The notes beneath the pieces are model-generated. The model saw nothing but the letters and a program-made list of their open reading frames with translations. It was not told the DNA's origin and did no database searches. From Acrocarpospora pleiomorpha (GTDB lineage: Bacteria; Actinomycetota; Actinomycetes; Streptosporangiales; Streptosporangiaceae), in the NCBI RefSeq assembly GCF_009687885.1, contig NZ_BLAF01000013.1, positions 1-64,000 of the forward strand: DNA of 64,000 nucleotides, written 5' to 3'. The first letter of the stretch is position 1, and each line of letters begins with the position of its first letter. Shown piece by piece: positions 35,769 to 44,735 of the stretch. The position numbers and the translations under genes are program-made.

Positions 35769-35898
35769 CTGAAGACGGATTCTCGGACCCCGCACCTACC
35801 GGTCGTGGGCTTCGTTCCTATTCCGGGCATCCACCTACGGCATCATGGACGATCGCGATCCCCAGGCGCAGCGCGCGTGATCAGTCAGCAGCGGCCGC

Positions 35899-36459
35899 TT
35901 ACTCCTCGTCGTCGAGCTCGTCTATGTTGGCGCTTTCGGGAAAATCATCGGGAAATATGGGGCATACCACTTCCCGGGTCAGCGTGCCTACCAGGAATTC
36001 CGAAAAGGATCCCTGGTAGTGCCACCAGTCGCCGCCATTGGTGATGACCACCGTCCACTTTTCCGGATCCGGATCCGTAAGCCAGAGCAATTTGTCGCCG
36101 TTGTCGGTCGCCCCCCATGGGTAAACTCCGCCGCGATCAGGGTAGATGGGAAATGGCCTGGCCCTCCTCGACCCGCCGTCCTCGTCCCTCATCCAGATGA
36201 AATCGCGCTTCGTCCCCAAGTGACGGAGGGACCTTAACGTCCGGAGCGCCTGCTCTCGCACGGAAAGATCCTCCCCTCTCTTCAGATGGTAGATGTAGAG
36301 GAACTCATCCACCTGCACGTCGGGGTAGCGGGCCTGCCACTGCTTGTAGTCGTCCGGGAATTCCAGTCCCACGTCCGACTCGATCTCGGCCCAGTCCACG
36401 GGGGACGGCTGCCTGAACGGGGACCCGATCATAACGAACAGCTCAGCAATTCTGGCCAT
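35899..36459 (-). CDS. SMI1/KNR4 (SUKH) family immunity protein
   Basis: A 186-aa protein with ATG at 36459, overlapping the end of the upstream toxin gene by 17 bp. The fold marks of the SUKH superfamily are visible: VDWAEIESDVGLEFPDDYKQW near the N-terminus, then a GTKRDFIWM region, YPWGATDNGDKLLWL and the closing FSEFLVGTL. SUKH proteins neutralise toxins of contact-dependent or secreted polymorphic systems by binding the toxin domain. The order toxin then immunity, same strand and overlapping, is the standard arrangement. Lower GC than the surrounding DNA suggests arrival as a cassette. Confidence 0.75.
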   Translation of the reverse strand: MARIAELFVMIGSPFRQPSPVDWAEIESDVGLEFPDDYKQWQARYPDVQVDEFLYIYHLKRGEDLSVREQALRTLRSLRHLGTKRDFIWMRDEDGGSRRARPFPIYPDRGGVYPWGATDNGDKLLWLTDPDPEKWTVVITNGGDWWHYQGSFSEFLVGTLTREVVCPIFPDDFPESANIDELDDEE

Positions 36460-37168
36460 AATTTGTCTGCACCACCGGCTGATTTAAGAAGCATGCATTG
36501 ACATGCAAGCCATCATTTTCTCCGGATATTGCTATCATCCGGATCCGATCTGGCTTGTCGCTTTGGTCTGAGTCGTATTCAGGAATTACCGTATAGCCGA
36601 TATTCTGCCCATCTTCGACGGCGGCTCTGATATCGTTTTCGATCTCCTTCATATATTCGTTGTTGACCGGCTTCTGATAGCAGGTCACGAGATTGTCTCT
36701 ACCGGCATCCCGCTTACCGGCGCCACCTAACTGGCGTGCGATGAGGTGACATCGGGCAAATTCGTATTGGCTTCCTATTAGCTTGTTCTTCTTGGGCCAA
36801 CCTGGCGGCTTGATATACTTGGCGGCCTCCTCGTCGTCGGGAATCTGCTTATTACAGTACATTGCCGAGGCCCCCGTCGGCCGACCGAATCTATTCCTGC
36901 CCCAGGAGTTAACGAACGGCTGGCAGTCGTCAGCACCTCCATTTCCCGGTCCTCGCCCCGGTCCTTGCCCCGGATCCGGCTGGGGCTCTGGGACCGTTAC
37001 CGGGTCTCTCGTTGGTGGTCTTCTAGAGCCAGGATCGAGATCGACGCCGCGGCCGCCGGTATCTACGTGGACGTTGATCGATGGACCGCATTGGTCCTGC
37101 GGCATGATGGAGCAGACACCATACGTATAGTCATCCGACAGCGCGGGCGTGGCACCGGACCATGCTGG
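36443..37168 (-). pseudogene. Polymorphic toxin C-terminal nuclease domain, N-terminally truncated
   Basis: The reading runs from about 37168 (just after a TGA) to 36443; the first ATG is at 37105. A proline/glycine-rich linker (~residues 20-50) precedes a His-Me-finger nuclease: FARCHLIARQLGG, then NLVTCYQKPVN and MKEIENDIRAAV, the pattern of DNA/RNA non-specific endonuclease toxins. The delivery part (Rhs, WXG100 or signal region) is missing and the frame closes upstream, so this is an orphan toxin tip. It is followed by its immunity gene. Whether translation from 37105 gives an active intracellular nuclease is open. Confidence 0.6.
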
Positions 37169-37314
37169 CGATCTTCACGTCGTATGGCCGGATGACACGC
37201 CGACCGTTATCAACCGGTATCACCACTTCTCAAACACGCTCTAAGACCATTGACTGGACTGCGCAATATCTGTCCGGCGTCATGCGGACGGGGCGGCCCA
37301 GGAACTTCGGCGGA

Positions 37315-38739
37315 ATGGCGGGGCGGGCAATGGGCGGAGTTACCCGAGGTCGTCGTGCGGAGATCCAGCGGGAGGCATCTCGGATCCGTGCTCAATGCCA
37401 GCGTGACGGGCATGCCCAGGAGCGAATCGTCACCACCCTTCGATCGGCGCTGCCGGAGCTCACGGCCCTGGAGGCATGGCGTCTGGCACTGGGATGGTCA
37501 CGACCCCAAGCCATCCGAGAGGTGGCCGCCGCCTACTTGGCCGACGGCCTGCTGCCACCGGGCCTGACGCCCGCCATGCTTTGCCGGTACGAGCACGGGC
37601 AGGAGTAGCCGGGCGAGGAGTACCGGTTGATGATCTCCCGGGCTTACGGAGCCCGCCCCGACCAACTCGGCCTGGCGACAAGCTGCCTGTGGTGCAGCAC
37701 CTGCACGTCCTCGTCTCCACTCCACTACGGTCAGCACCAGCGCGAGGAGACGACTATCAGCCGAAGGAAATCCATGACGACCGCCAGTGGGCTACCCGCC
37801 ATCCGCGAATCCGTTCAGTGGGCTGTCCTGGACGCGCCGGAAGGTTCCCCAGCCCTCGTCGCCCTGGCCGAAGCCGCCGTGGAGCACTACGCCCTCAACT
37901 ACAGCAAGCATCCTCCGGCGGTCCTGCTGGAAGAGGTTCAAGGGACCCGCAGCCTGCTCTCCACCGTGGTAACCGCAGCCGACCGCGAAACCGCACAAGG
38001 CATTCGGCGGCAGGTCGGCTGGCTGTCAGCTCTTCTCGGCAACCTCGCCTACCACTTGGACGATCGCACCGGCGCCCGAGCCCACCTCACTCTGGCGAGT
38101 GCCCTCGGAGAGTCCACCCAAGAGAAGCCCCTAATCGCCTGGGCCAGTGGCGCGCTGGCCATGGTCGCCATCGCCCGGGAGGACTGGGAGCATGCCCGCA
38201 GGCATGCCGAATACGGCCTCCAGCACGCGCCCCAGGGCCTGCGCCGCGGTCAACTCCTCGGCTGGGCCCTGCTCCCCACGTTCGCCGCCCTGAAGCGGGC
38301 ACCGGAAGCCGACAACGTCATCAGCGAGAGCGACGAGATCATGCGATCCGCCGTCGAACTGCCGGGACGCTTCGGGTACGACCGCGCCGAACATCGACTG
38401 CACGTCGCCGAAGCCCACCTGACCCTCGAACGCTTCGACCGGGCCGCCGAGGTCGCCCGCGAATCCATCGCCGCCGCACCCGCCAAAACACCGGCATGGG
38501 CAGCCGCAACCCTCGTACTCGCACTCGCCGAAGCCCGTGACGCCCCAGACCAGGCGGCTGGCCGCGCGCTGGGCGTGCTCGACCTCATCCCCCCGGCGCG
38601 GCTTCGAGCGACCGCCCGCGATCGCCTGGCGCGGCTCGGACGCCTGCTCGACGGTTCGACGGTCGCCTCAGCAACCGAACTCGCCGAGCGCCTACGGACC
38701 CTTCCGGCTCCGATCCGTGCCGACGGGACCGCCGCATAG
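37315..38739 (+). pseudogene. XRE/TPR-type regulator interrupted by an in-frame TAG
   Basis: A continuous frame encodes an N-terminal HTH-like region (ALEAWRLALGWSRPQAIREV ... MLCRYEHGQE), then TAG at 37606-37608, then PGEEYRLMISRAYGARPDQLGL, the usual continuation in actinomycete regulators of this type. A Trp codon TGG changed to TAG explains the break. The second part, open to 38739, is a TPR-like helical domain (~300 residues). Re-initiation at 37627 (TTG) or at the ATG of MTTASGLPA (37773) could still give the helical part alone. Such regulators often pair with a small membrane protein and a Nudix gene, which follow here. Confidence 0.6.
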
Positions 38740-38742
38740 TCG

Positions 38743-38777
38743 CCGCTGGTCTGTCTTGATTGAAGACAGACCAGCGG
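38743..38777 (+). terminator. Hairpin after the TPR regulator
   Basis: Perfect 15-bp stem (CCGCTGGTCTGTCTT and its complement) with loop GATTG, 4 bp after the stop codon. The remaining 350 bp to 39125 hold no visible gene. Confidence 0.7.
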
Positions 38778-39125
38778 AGGATAGCTGGACTCATGTAGAC
38801 GGCTTTGGAGACGTTCTGAACTGTTGACCGGAAGACAGCGGTCGGTGATGAGCAGGCAACAGAGGCCATGGCCCCGACGGCAAGCCACGTCGATGAGCGG
38901 AGAACCAAGTCGGGATGAGCCTCATGAGGTCTCGACGACAACCAAGGTACCGATCTTGCCGCGATGATATGTGGCGTGCTGAATCGGTGACTACTGCTGG
39001 CCGTTTGGTTCGTTCTGACTCTTTATCGCGAACACCTGGTTCAACCTCGGGCAACGCCACAATTGGTGTCAGTTGGGTGCTATCGAAATCGGCGAGCCAC
39101 GATGTTCGGCTGCCACCATGCTTTC

Positions 39126-39425
39126 ATGGGTAGTCCCGTCAAGCGCTCGATCAGCCGCCTCACCGTCAGCCTGATCGCCGTGGGGGTCGTTTTCGGGTTT
39201 GCGTTTCTGATGGTCCTCAAGCAGTACGACCCCGCCGTCATCACCACTGTCGTCACGGGCACGAGTCTCGCCGCAGCCGAACTCGTTCGTCGCCTGCAGG
39301 CGCCATCGCTGGATCAGTCTGACCTGGGCCGCGTCCGTCAGCCGGACCGAAACTCTGAGCTGGACGGGACCGCCGATCAGGCTCCCCCCTCCTCGCCCGG
39401 CCGTACTCCACCGGACCAGTCGTGA
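39126..39425 (+). CDS. Small single-span membrane protein coupled to the Nudix fusion
   Basis: A 99-aa protein from ATG 39126. One or two hydrophobic stretches (SRLTVSLIAVGVVFGFAFLMVL and, weaker, VITTVVTGTSLAAAELV) are followed by a polar Pro/Asp-rich tail. The stop overlaps the GTG start of the next gene by 4 nt. Membrane tethering or sensing for the downstream protein is inferred from the coupling. Confidence 0.5.
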   Translation: MGSPVKRSISRLTVSLIAVGVVFGFAFLMVLKQYDPAVITTVVTGTSLAAAELVRRLQAPSLDQSDLGRVRQPDRNSELDGTADQAPPSSPGRTPPDQS

Positions 39426-40588
39426 TCCGGCCGGCCGTCGCGCTGATCGGGAGCTTTCGGCAGCACTATCCCCACGTCCTGGCAGCCGCACAGGTGTTCC
39501 TGGACAACGGGATAGCCGTGAAGTCACCACCGATGTCCTGGATCACCAACCCGGGACGCGAGTTCGTGCGCTTCGCGTCCGATCCGCCGCGGTCTTCGGA
39601 CCATGCCATTCAGGCGGGGACTCTGGAGAAGATTTTCGCTTCGGACTTCGTGTACGTCGTTAATCCCGGCGGATACATCGGCCGTACCACCGCCTACGAA
39701 CTGGGACGTGTTCGCGAGCGGGGCCTGGCCGTCTTCTACGCGGAACCGCCGGAGGATCTCCCGATCGATGTTCCCGAAGGAACCGTGGTCAGCGCGCTCG
39801 ATCTGGCGATCGCCATCGGCAGAGGCACGGGCGTGCGGCCAAGGCCGATCAGACGGCCCCGGGTCGCGGCACTGCCGACCGCCGACATCGTCATTTTCAC
39901 CATCCGCTTAGGGCGACTGCACGTCCTGCTGGTCAAACGCGGCACTGACCCGTTCCGCGGAAAGCTGGCCCTCCCCGGTGGGTTCGTCCGGCCGGGCGAG
40001 TCCTTGGAGGACACCGCGATGCGGGAACTAAAGGAGGAGACCGGCCTGGACAGCTCCGGCATCCGGTTGCGGCAACTGCACACCTATTCACATCCGCAGC
40101 GCGATCCCCGAGGCCGGATCGTCACGACCGCGTTCCTGGCGATCGCCCCGAACCTGCCCGAGGTGACCGGTGCGACCGACGCTTACCGGGCGGACTGGGT
40201 CGAGGTGGAGGAGTCGCTGTGGCAAAACGGCGGCCGCCTTGCCTTCGATCACGGCGTGATCCTGCAGGAGGGGCTCGAACGCGCCCGGCAGTTGCTGGAA
40301 CACACCACCGTCGGGCTCGACTTCTGCGGGAAGCACTTCACCATCAGTGAACTGCGCGAGGTCTACGAAGCCGTGTGGGGCGTCAAGGTCAACCCGCAGA
40401 ACTTCCAGCGCAAGGTCCGCAACACCACTGGCTTTGTGGTGAAGACCAAAGAAAAGCGTACCTCCCGGCCCGGAGCCCCAGCCGAATTGTTCCGCAGGGG
40501 CACAGCCCACATCCTGTACCCGCCAATGATGCGACCCGGGCAGCAGCAACGGACCAGACGCGAGAACCAGCCCACGAACATGGTTTGA
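39422..40588 (+). CDS. Deoxyribosyltransferase-like/Nudix/winged-helix fusion protein
   Basis: A 388-aa protein with GTG start in a GTGA overlap. Residues 1-~130 resemble nucleoside 2-deoxyribosyltransferase or SLOG-like Rossmann domains (ALIGSFRQHYPHV, FVYVVNPGGYIGRTTAYELG). Residues ~150-280 are a Nudix hydrolase with an intact box, GGFVRPGESLEDTAMRELKEETGL in pattern (G-x5-E-x7-RE-x2-EE-x-G). Residues ~295-350 form the winged helix of the NrtR type (FTISELREVYEAVWG). NrtR proteins sense ADP-ribose-like ligands to control NAD metabolism; an added N-terminal nucleotide-processing domain suggests sensing of a modified nucleotide. Targets are not evident. Confidence 0.7.
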   Translation: MIRPAVALIGSFRQHYPHVLAAAQVFLDNGIAVKSPPMSWITNPGREFVRFASDPPRSSDHAIQAGTLEKIFASDFVYVVNPGGYIGRTTAYELGRVRERGLAVFYAEPPEDLPIDVPEGTVVSALDLAIAIGRGTGVRPRPIRRPRVAALPTADIVIFTIRLGRLHVLLVKRGTDPFRGKLALPGGFVRPGESLEDTAMRELKEETGLDSSGIRLRQLHTYSHPQRDPRGRIVTTAFLAIAPNLPEVTGATDAYRADWVEVEESLWQNGGRLAFDHGVILQEGLERARQLLEHTTVGLDFCGKHFTISELREVYEAVWGVKVNPQNFQRKVRNTTGFVVKTKEKRTSRPGAPAELFRRGTAHILYPPMMRPGQQQRTRRENQPTNMV

Positions 40589-40871
40589 GGGGGTGGAACG
40601 CCGTATATTCGTCAGCCGAAACGTCACGATTATCCCTCACGGAGATGCTGTTGCTACTCCGGTGTGGCTGGAGAAGGTGCCACAAGCCGACTCCAGCGCG
40701 CGTGGTACACTGCAGTCGGCCGGATGCGTGGCCTTGCCGTTTTGGGACTCCCGGACTGATGTTCCAAGTAGGGCGGCTGAAGGGGTTTATAACTCTCGCA
40801 GTCACAAACAGCAACGATTCTGTGGCACCTAGCAGATCTCGATTGCCGCTGGCCGGGTAGCGGAACGGGAG

Positions 40872-41105
40872 ATGATCGTGCCGCCTGTTGATCTTGTTTC
40901 TCTGCCCGGGGTTGTGGTTCGCCCGCTTGTGGTCGCAATCGCCCATCTCCCGATCCTCATCGTGGCGTTCTGCGCAATACCAGTGTGGACAATGGCGGTC
41001 ATACGACCGGCGACTCACGGTGAGCTTGCCTTCCGTCTGCTCAAAGAGCTCCGCACCTGGAGCCGCGACGTGATCGGCGCGGTGCACGGAGCCCAGCGCC
41101 GATGA
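40872..41105 (+). CDS. Small membrane protein coupled to the standalone pPIWI-RE-like gene
   Basis: A 77-aa protein; ATG 40872 follows CGGGAG. Two closely spaced hydrophobic stretches (VDLVSLPGVVVRPLVVAIAH and LPILIVAFCAIPVWTMAV) are followed by a basic tail. The stop overlaps the ATG of the 1170-aa gene (ATGA), so the two are translated together. The gap 40589-40871 before it holds no convincing gene. A membrane anchor for the PIWI-like protein is possible but unproven. Confidence 0.5.
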   Translation: MIVPPVDLVSLPGVVVRPLVVAIAHLPILIVAFCAIPVWTMAVIRPATHGELAFRLLKELRTWSRDVIGAVHGAQRR

Positions 41106-44100
41106 GCCGAGACAACCGAAAAAGCGACGTAAGGCGGAGAATCCACTACACAGGTGAGGCGTACGTACAGGCCCTCCATGAGATTGCAGGCCTCAACGAC
41201 AATCAGCCGTTGACCCTGGACGCAAAACACCCTGCACAGCAGCGGGTTGAGTCGGCTGTGTTGCACCGGCTACTGAAGGGGGCGCGGGCGCAGTGGCCAG
41301 CTAATGTCCAACCCGCGTACCCACTCTTCGTTGAGTCGGCGCGTCCATCGACAACGCGGCTGCGCATGGTCGTTCCGGTCTGTGATGCGGCGGCCTTTGG
41401 CGCGGCGCTGGCCACGCGAGGGACCGCTGATACTGTCCGGCCGTCAGCTGATGAAATCGAGATCCGCCGCCGTGCGAAGGGCGTCCAGAGCCTGGTCATC
41501 GTAGATGATGCTCCGGGTGTGGTCGACCTGGAGTGCTCATGGAACGAATTGCGTAGAGCAGTCGAGACGGACCCTCACGTCTCGACGGTTTCTGCCGTAA
41601 GTCTGCGCTTCAGCACTGACTCCGTACCGCGACTACCACCCGACAAGCGTGCGACCCTCAGCAGTCTGCTGCGCAGGATCGCATTGTTCTCCGAGCCCAA
41701 CGCCCTCGATTGGTTGTTCATCTGGCACGAGTGGGTGATGCGAGAACGCAGCGGGGTGATGCCGCGGCTACCCGACAGCTTGATAACCGATTTGACCGAT
41801 GAGAATTTCGGACTGCATCCCATACAGCTTCAAGCCCTAGGGATCGACCGCCCGCGATGGTCGAGAGCTACGAGTGAGAAACGCGGTTCCAAAAGCGGCG
41901 ACGAGAGTTCGACAACGCACAATGGGCGACGCGACCCGAGCACTGCGGGGGCGCCGGCGACCCCGGCCTCGGAAGCATCCGATGAGGCAGCCGTATCTGC
42001 TGGAGAAACACGCCCCTATCAGGAAGCGCGACTGCGTGAGAGCGGACGCCGCTACAACCACCTGGCCATCACCGTCCTGCGGCTTGACCCCGAATACCCA
42101 ATCAAGCGCGAGTTCTACTCTCTGGGCTTCCCCAGACGATGGAAGGAATCGTTACGCTTGCTGGCGACAGCCAGCCGCGACGGTGGTGAGTTCCCCGCAC
42201 GCATCCCGATCGCCTCGCTGAATGACGCTATCAGCGCTGTGGTTCCCGACTGCATAGTGACACGGCCCTATGCCACCGACGACGCCAGCGAAGACTGGCT
42301 TCTCGCCTACAACCCAGTGAATCCAGAGGCGATCTTTCGCCTGGTCACCGCGTGGGTCCGTGCGCAGAAGGCCGCACCGGAGCAGATCCAATCGACGCTG
42401 TCACAGCTCAGCCCTAACGATCTCAACTGGTCATCGGTCAGCATCAGCCCGGACTTGCCCTTCTCACAGCTCACCCGCCTAATCCCGATGGAGGTGGCGG
42501 CCAAGCTGTCGCGGCCCGATGCTCAGATGCCTTTCGGCAACCTGCGCTTCGTGCATTGCCCGACGAAAAACGGCGCCGAGCTCATGTCCTGGCCGCCGGA
42601 GCGGATCGAGGACGGCGAGCCATTCTCCGTAACGATCGGCATCTCGGCGCAAACGATGCCGTTTAGCAGCGAACTGTTGATCTATCTATCCTTTGGGGTC
42701 CGCCGGTGGATGCCGTCGCGCGGGAGACTGACGCTCGGCCAGCGCTATCCGGCCTACTTCGAGCCCACACGCTCCTCTCTGAGCGGGTCTACTCCACGGC
42801 ATCTGGGCACTGCCAAGATCGAGCTCGCCCGGTTACCACTGGAGGGCGGACGCAACGCCTGGTTGCCGCAGTGGCATAGAGGGTTGGCCAGGGTGCTCGA
42901 TCAGGCCGGGTATCTCAATCAGATACCAGATCCAAGGCAGCTAATTGCCGAACCGTCGCAGCTACTGCGATCCCCGGATCCGACGGCACTGGTCTATAGC
43001 AAGAGGATGCTCCCCTGGCCGAAGGTCAGCGAAGGCCTGCCGGTGGTTGACCGAGCTGAGCTCATGTCCTGGGTCGTTGGCGAGCTCACGCCCTCCCTTC
43101 GACCAGCCGGGCCGTTGCGTCGGGAAAAGAGCACGATCTACAGAGGCCTCACCGTCGCCGCGAAAAGTGTCATCGCGCCGGACGCTCTCCGCACTGCGAT
43201 CGGGCCGCGCCTGACTGTCGAGTTGTTCACAGAGTCCGAGTCAACCGCCCAGCATGCCCTCGACCGCCTCGCAGCGCGGCTTGGACTAGAGCTCCCTCAA
43301 GCAAACGAGCTTAGCGAGGCGGAGGTTCTAGTAGATCTTGGGGTGGTGTCGGTTGGTGTGCGGCGCATGGCCTTCCCGAGCATCGACTTCGCCGGAGATC
43401 GGCGTCGTAGGCAGGCGGCAGTCGAGGCACAAATCGACCTCATCACGGGTCCACCAGGTCAGGCCACAAACCCAACGATTGCCTTGATGGAGGTTTCGAA
43501 TCCGGATCGCGATATAGGTAGAAATCACAACGCTGGCTTCAAAGCTATGCTGCATCGCAGATTGGCGAGCACCGGCCGACTCAGCCAGTTCGTGACTACA
43601 GAATTTCACGCGCAGAGCTCCTCCGGCTTGAGCGACGACCGAGAACTCAGCCGCACGCGAATTTCGGCCGCCGTCGACGATCTGTTCCGACAACTCGGTG
43701 TGCGGCCAGTGGCCCTACCGCTGCCCGTATCCAAAACGCTGACCTACCGCCCTGCCCTGCTGGCGATCTGGATCCTCCGTCCAAACGGCCGCAGCGGCAC
43801 AAGTTTTCAGGGGCAAGTACCCGTCGCTTTGCTCTCCGATCCGACTGGCCAGCAGGTGTTGGTGCGCACGCCCGAGATGGGCTGGAAGCCGTTGCACTCG
43901 GGGCTACTCGAAATCGGCCAAGATAACGGTGCCGCCGATCAGCGATACGGCACGAACAACATCACCAGGTTCATCGACGACACCACGCGGTTTATCAAGG
44001 ACGTAGTCGAAGACGCCGTTGCGAACCATCCCAACACGCTACTGCTAACGCACGCACAGAACCTACGGACTGTATGGGGATTCCTGACGAACAGCCACCT

Positions 44101-44614
44101 ATACATGGACACCATGGGGTCCGACGTCGCATCGAGGCGGCCGATCGCTACGATGCCTGGCTTGCGGCATGTGCGAGTGCGCACAGCAGACTACGGAGAG
44201 ACGCCAGAATGTTACGGAATCAATGGCGATGGTGTCGGGCAGCCTACGGGTCTTTGGCGACACCTAGAGGAGCCGCGGCTATTCGCCAGCACGGCTGGCA
44301 AGCCAGCGACACACGTAAACGCGTCGGTGAGCGTCTCGAAACTCTCGCCGGGGGAGCGTAACGGCAAGTCCATTAGGATGAACACGAAGGCGCAGGTGTG
44401 GAATGAGCAGGTCGTCGAGTTGCTTGTTGCAGGGCTCCAGGACGGTGACCGTCCAGAACATTGGGCAGCGCTAGCGCACAACCTCCGCAACGCGGAGCCG
44501 TACTCCCACTGGATGACCACGTTGCCGTGGCCGCTAAGCCTCGCCACACAGATCGAAAAATATATATCATGGGAAGATCCTGGCATTTCGCCCATTAGGC
44601 AGAGAGGCGGATAG
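41102..44614 (+). CDS. Standalone pPIWI-RE-like protein, 1170 aa (module C)
   Basis: The C-terminal ~400 residues match the pPIWI-RE pattern: TIALMEVSNPDRDIG then MLHRRLASTGRLSQFVT (family form: I-E ... LA..GRLTQFI), AILDL-like strands, LLLTHAQNLRTVWGFL, and the closing NEQVVELLVAGLQDGDRPEHWAALAHNLR ... LPWPLSLATQIEKY. The N-terminal ~600 residues, with a low-complexity linker at ~260-310, may hold the DUF3962-like part. Where the 27560 protein has D775 in LLLDGHA, this one has T983 (LLLTHA), so a nuclease acid may be lost. No helicase or nuclease gene adjoins; only a small membrane protein is coupled. Function in defence is inferred by family. Confidence 0.6.
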   Translation: MSRDNRKSDVRRRIHYTGEAYVQALHEIAGLNDNQPLTLDAKHPAQQRVESAVLHRLLKGARAQWPANVQPAYPLFVESARPSTTRLRMVVPVCDAAAFGAALATRGTADTVRPSADEIEIRRRAKGVQSLVIVDDAPGVVDLECSWNELRRAVETDPHVSTVSAVSLRFSTDSVPRLPPDKRATLSSLLRRIALFSEPNALDWLFIWHEWVMRERSGVMPRLPDSLITDLTDENFGLHPIQLQALGIDRPRWSRATSEKRGSKSGDESSTTHNGRRDPSTAGAPATPASEASDEAAVSAGETRPYQEARLRESGRRYNHLAITVLRLDPEYPIKREFYSLGFPRRWKESLRLLATASRDGGEFPARIPIASLNDAISAVVPDCIVTRPYATDDASEDWLLAYNPVNPEAIFRLVTAWVRAQKAAPEQIQSTLSQLSPNDLNWSSVSISPDLPFSQLTRLIPMEVAAKLSRPDAQMPFGNLRFVHCPTKNGAELMSWPPERIEDGEPFSVTIGISAQTMPFSSELLIYLSFGVRRWMPSRGRLTLGQRYPAYFEPTRSSLSGSTPRHLGTAKIELARLPLEGGRNAWLPQWHRGLARVLDQAGYLNQIPDPRQLIAEPSQLLRSPDPTALVYSKRMLPWPKVSEGLPVVDRAELMSWVVGELTPSLRPAGPLRREKSTIYRGLTVAAKSVIAPDALRTAIGPRLTVELFTESESTAQHALDRLAARLGLELPQANELSEAEVLVDLGVVSVGVRRMAFPSIDFAGDRRRRQAAVEAQIDLITGPPGQATNPTIALMEVSNPDRDIGRNHNAGFKAMLHRRLASTGRLSQFVTTEFHAQSSSGLSDDRELSRTRISAAVDDLFRQLGVRPVALPLPVSKTLTYRPALLAIWILRPNGRSGTSFQGQVPVALLSDPTGQQVLVRTPEMGWKPLHSGLLEIGQDNGAADQRYGTNNITRFIDDTTRFIKDVVEDAVANHPNTLLLTHAQNLRTVWGFLTNSHLYMDTMGSDVASRRPIATMPGLRHVRVRTADYGETPECYGINGDGVGQPTGLWRHLEEPRLFASTAGKPATHVNASVSVSKLSPGERNGKSIRMNTKAQVWNEQVVELLVAGLQDGDRPEHWAALAHNLRNAEPYSHWMTTLPWPLSLATQIEKYISWEDPGISPIRQRGG

Positions 44615-44735
44615 TGCGCCTGCCGGAAAATCCATGTATGCGGCCATGCTCGCAGTCATGCAAGAGAGCTTATATCGGCGCCCATTTCCGTCGAGCTATC
44701 ATCGCGGGATCTACAACGTTTGAATCCGTTGATAT

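Noticed and set aside
41102..44614. Long prokaryotic Argonaute
   Set aside because: No PAZ domain or classical DEDX tetrad is visible; the C-terminal pattern fits PIWI-RE better.
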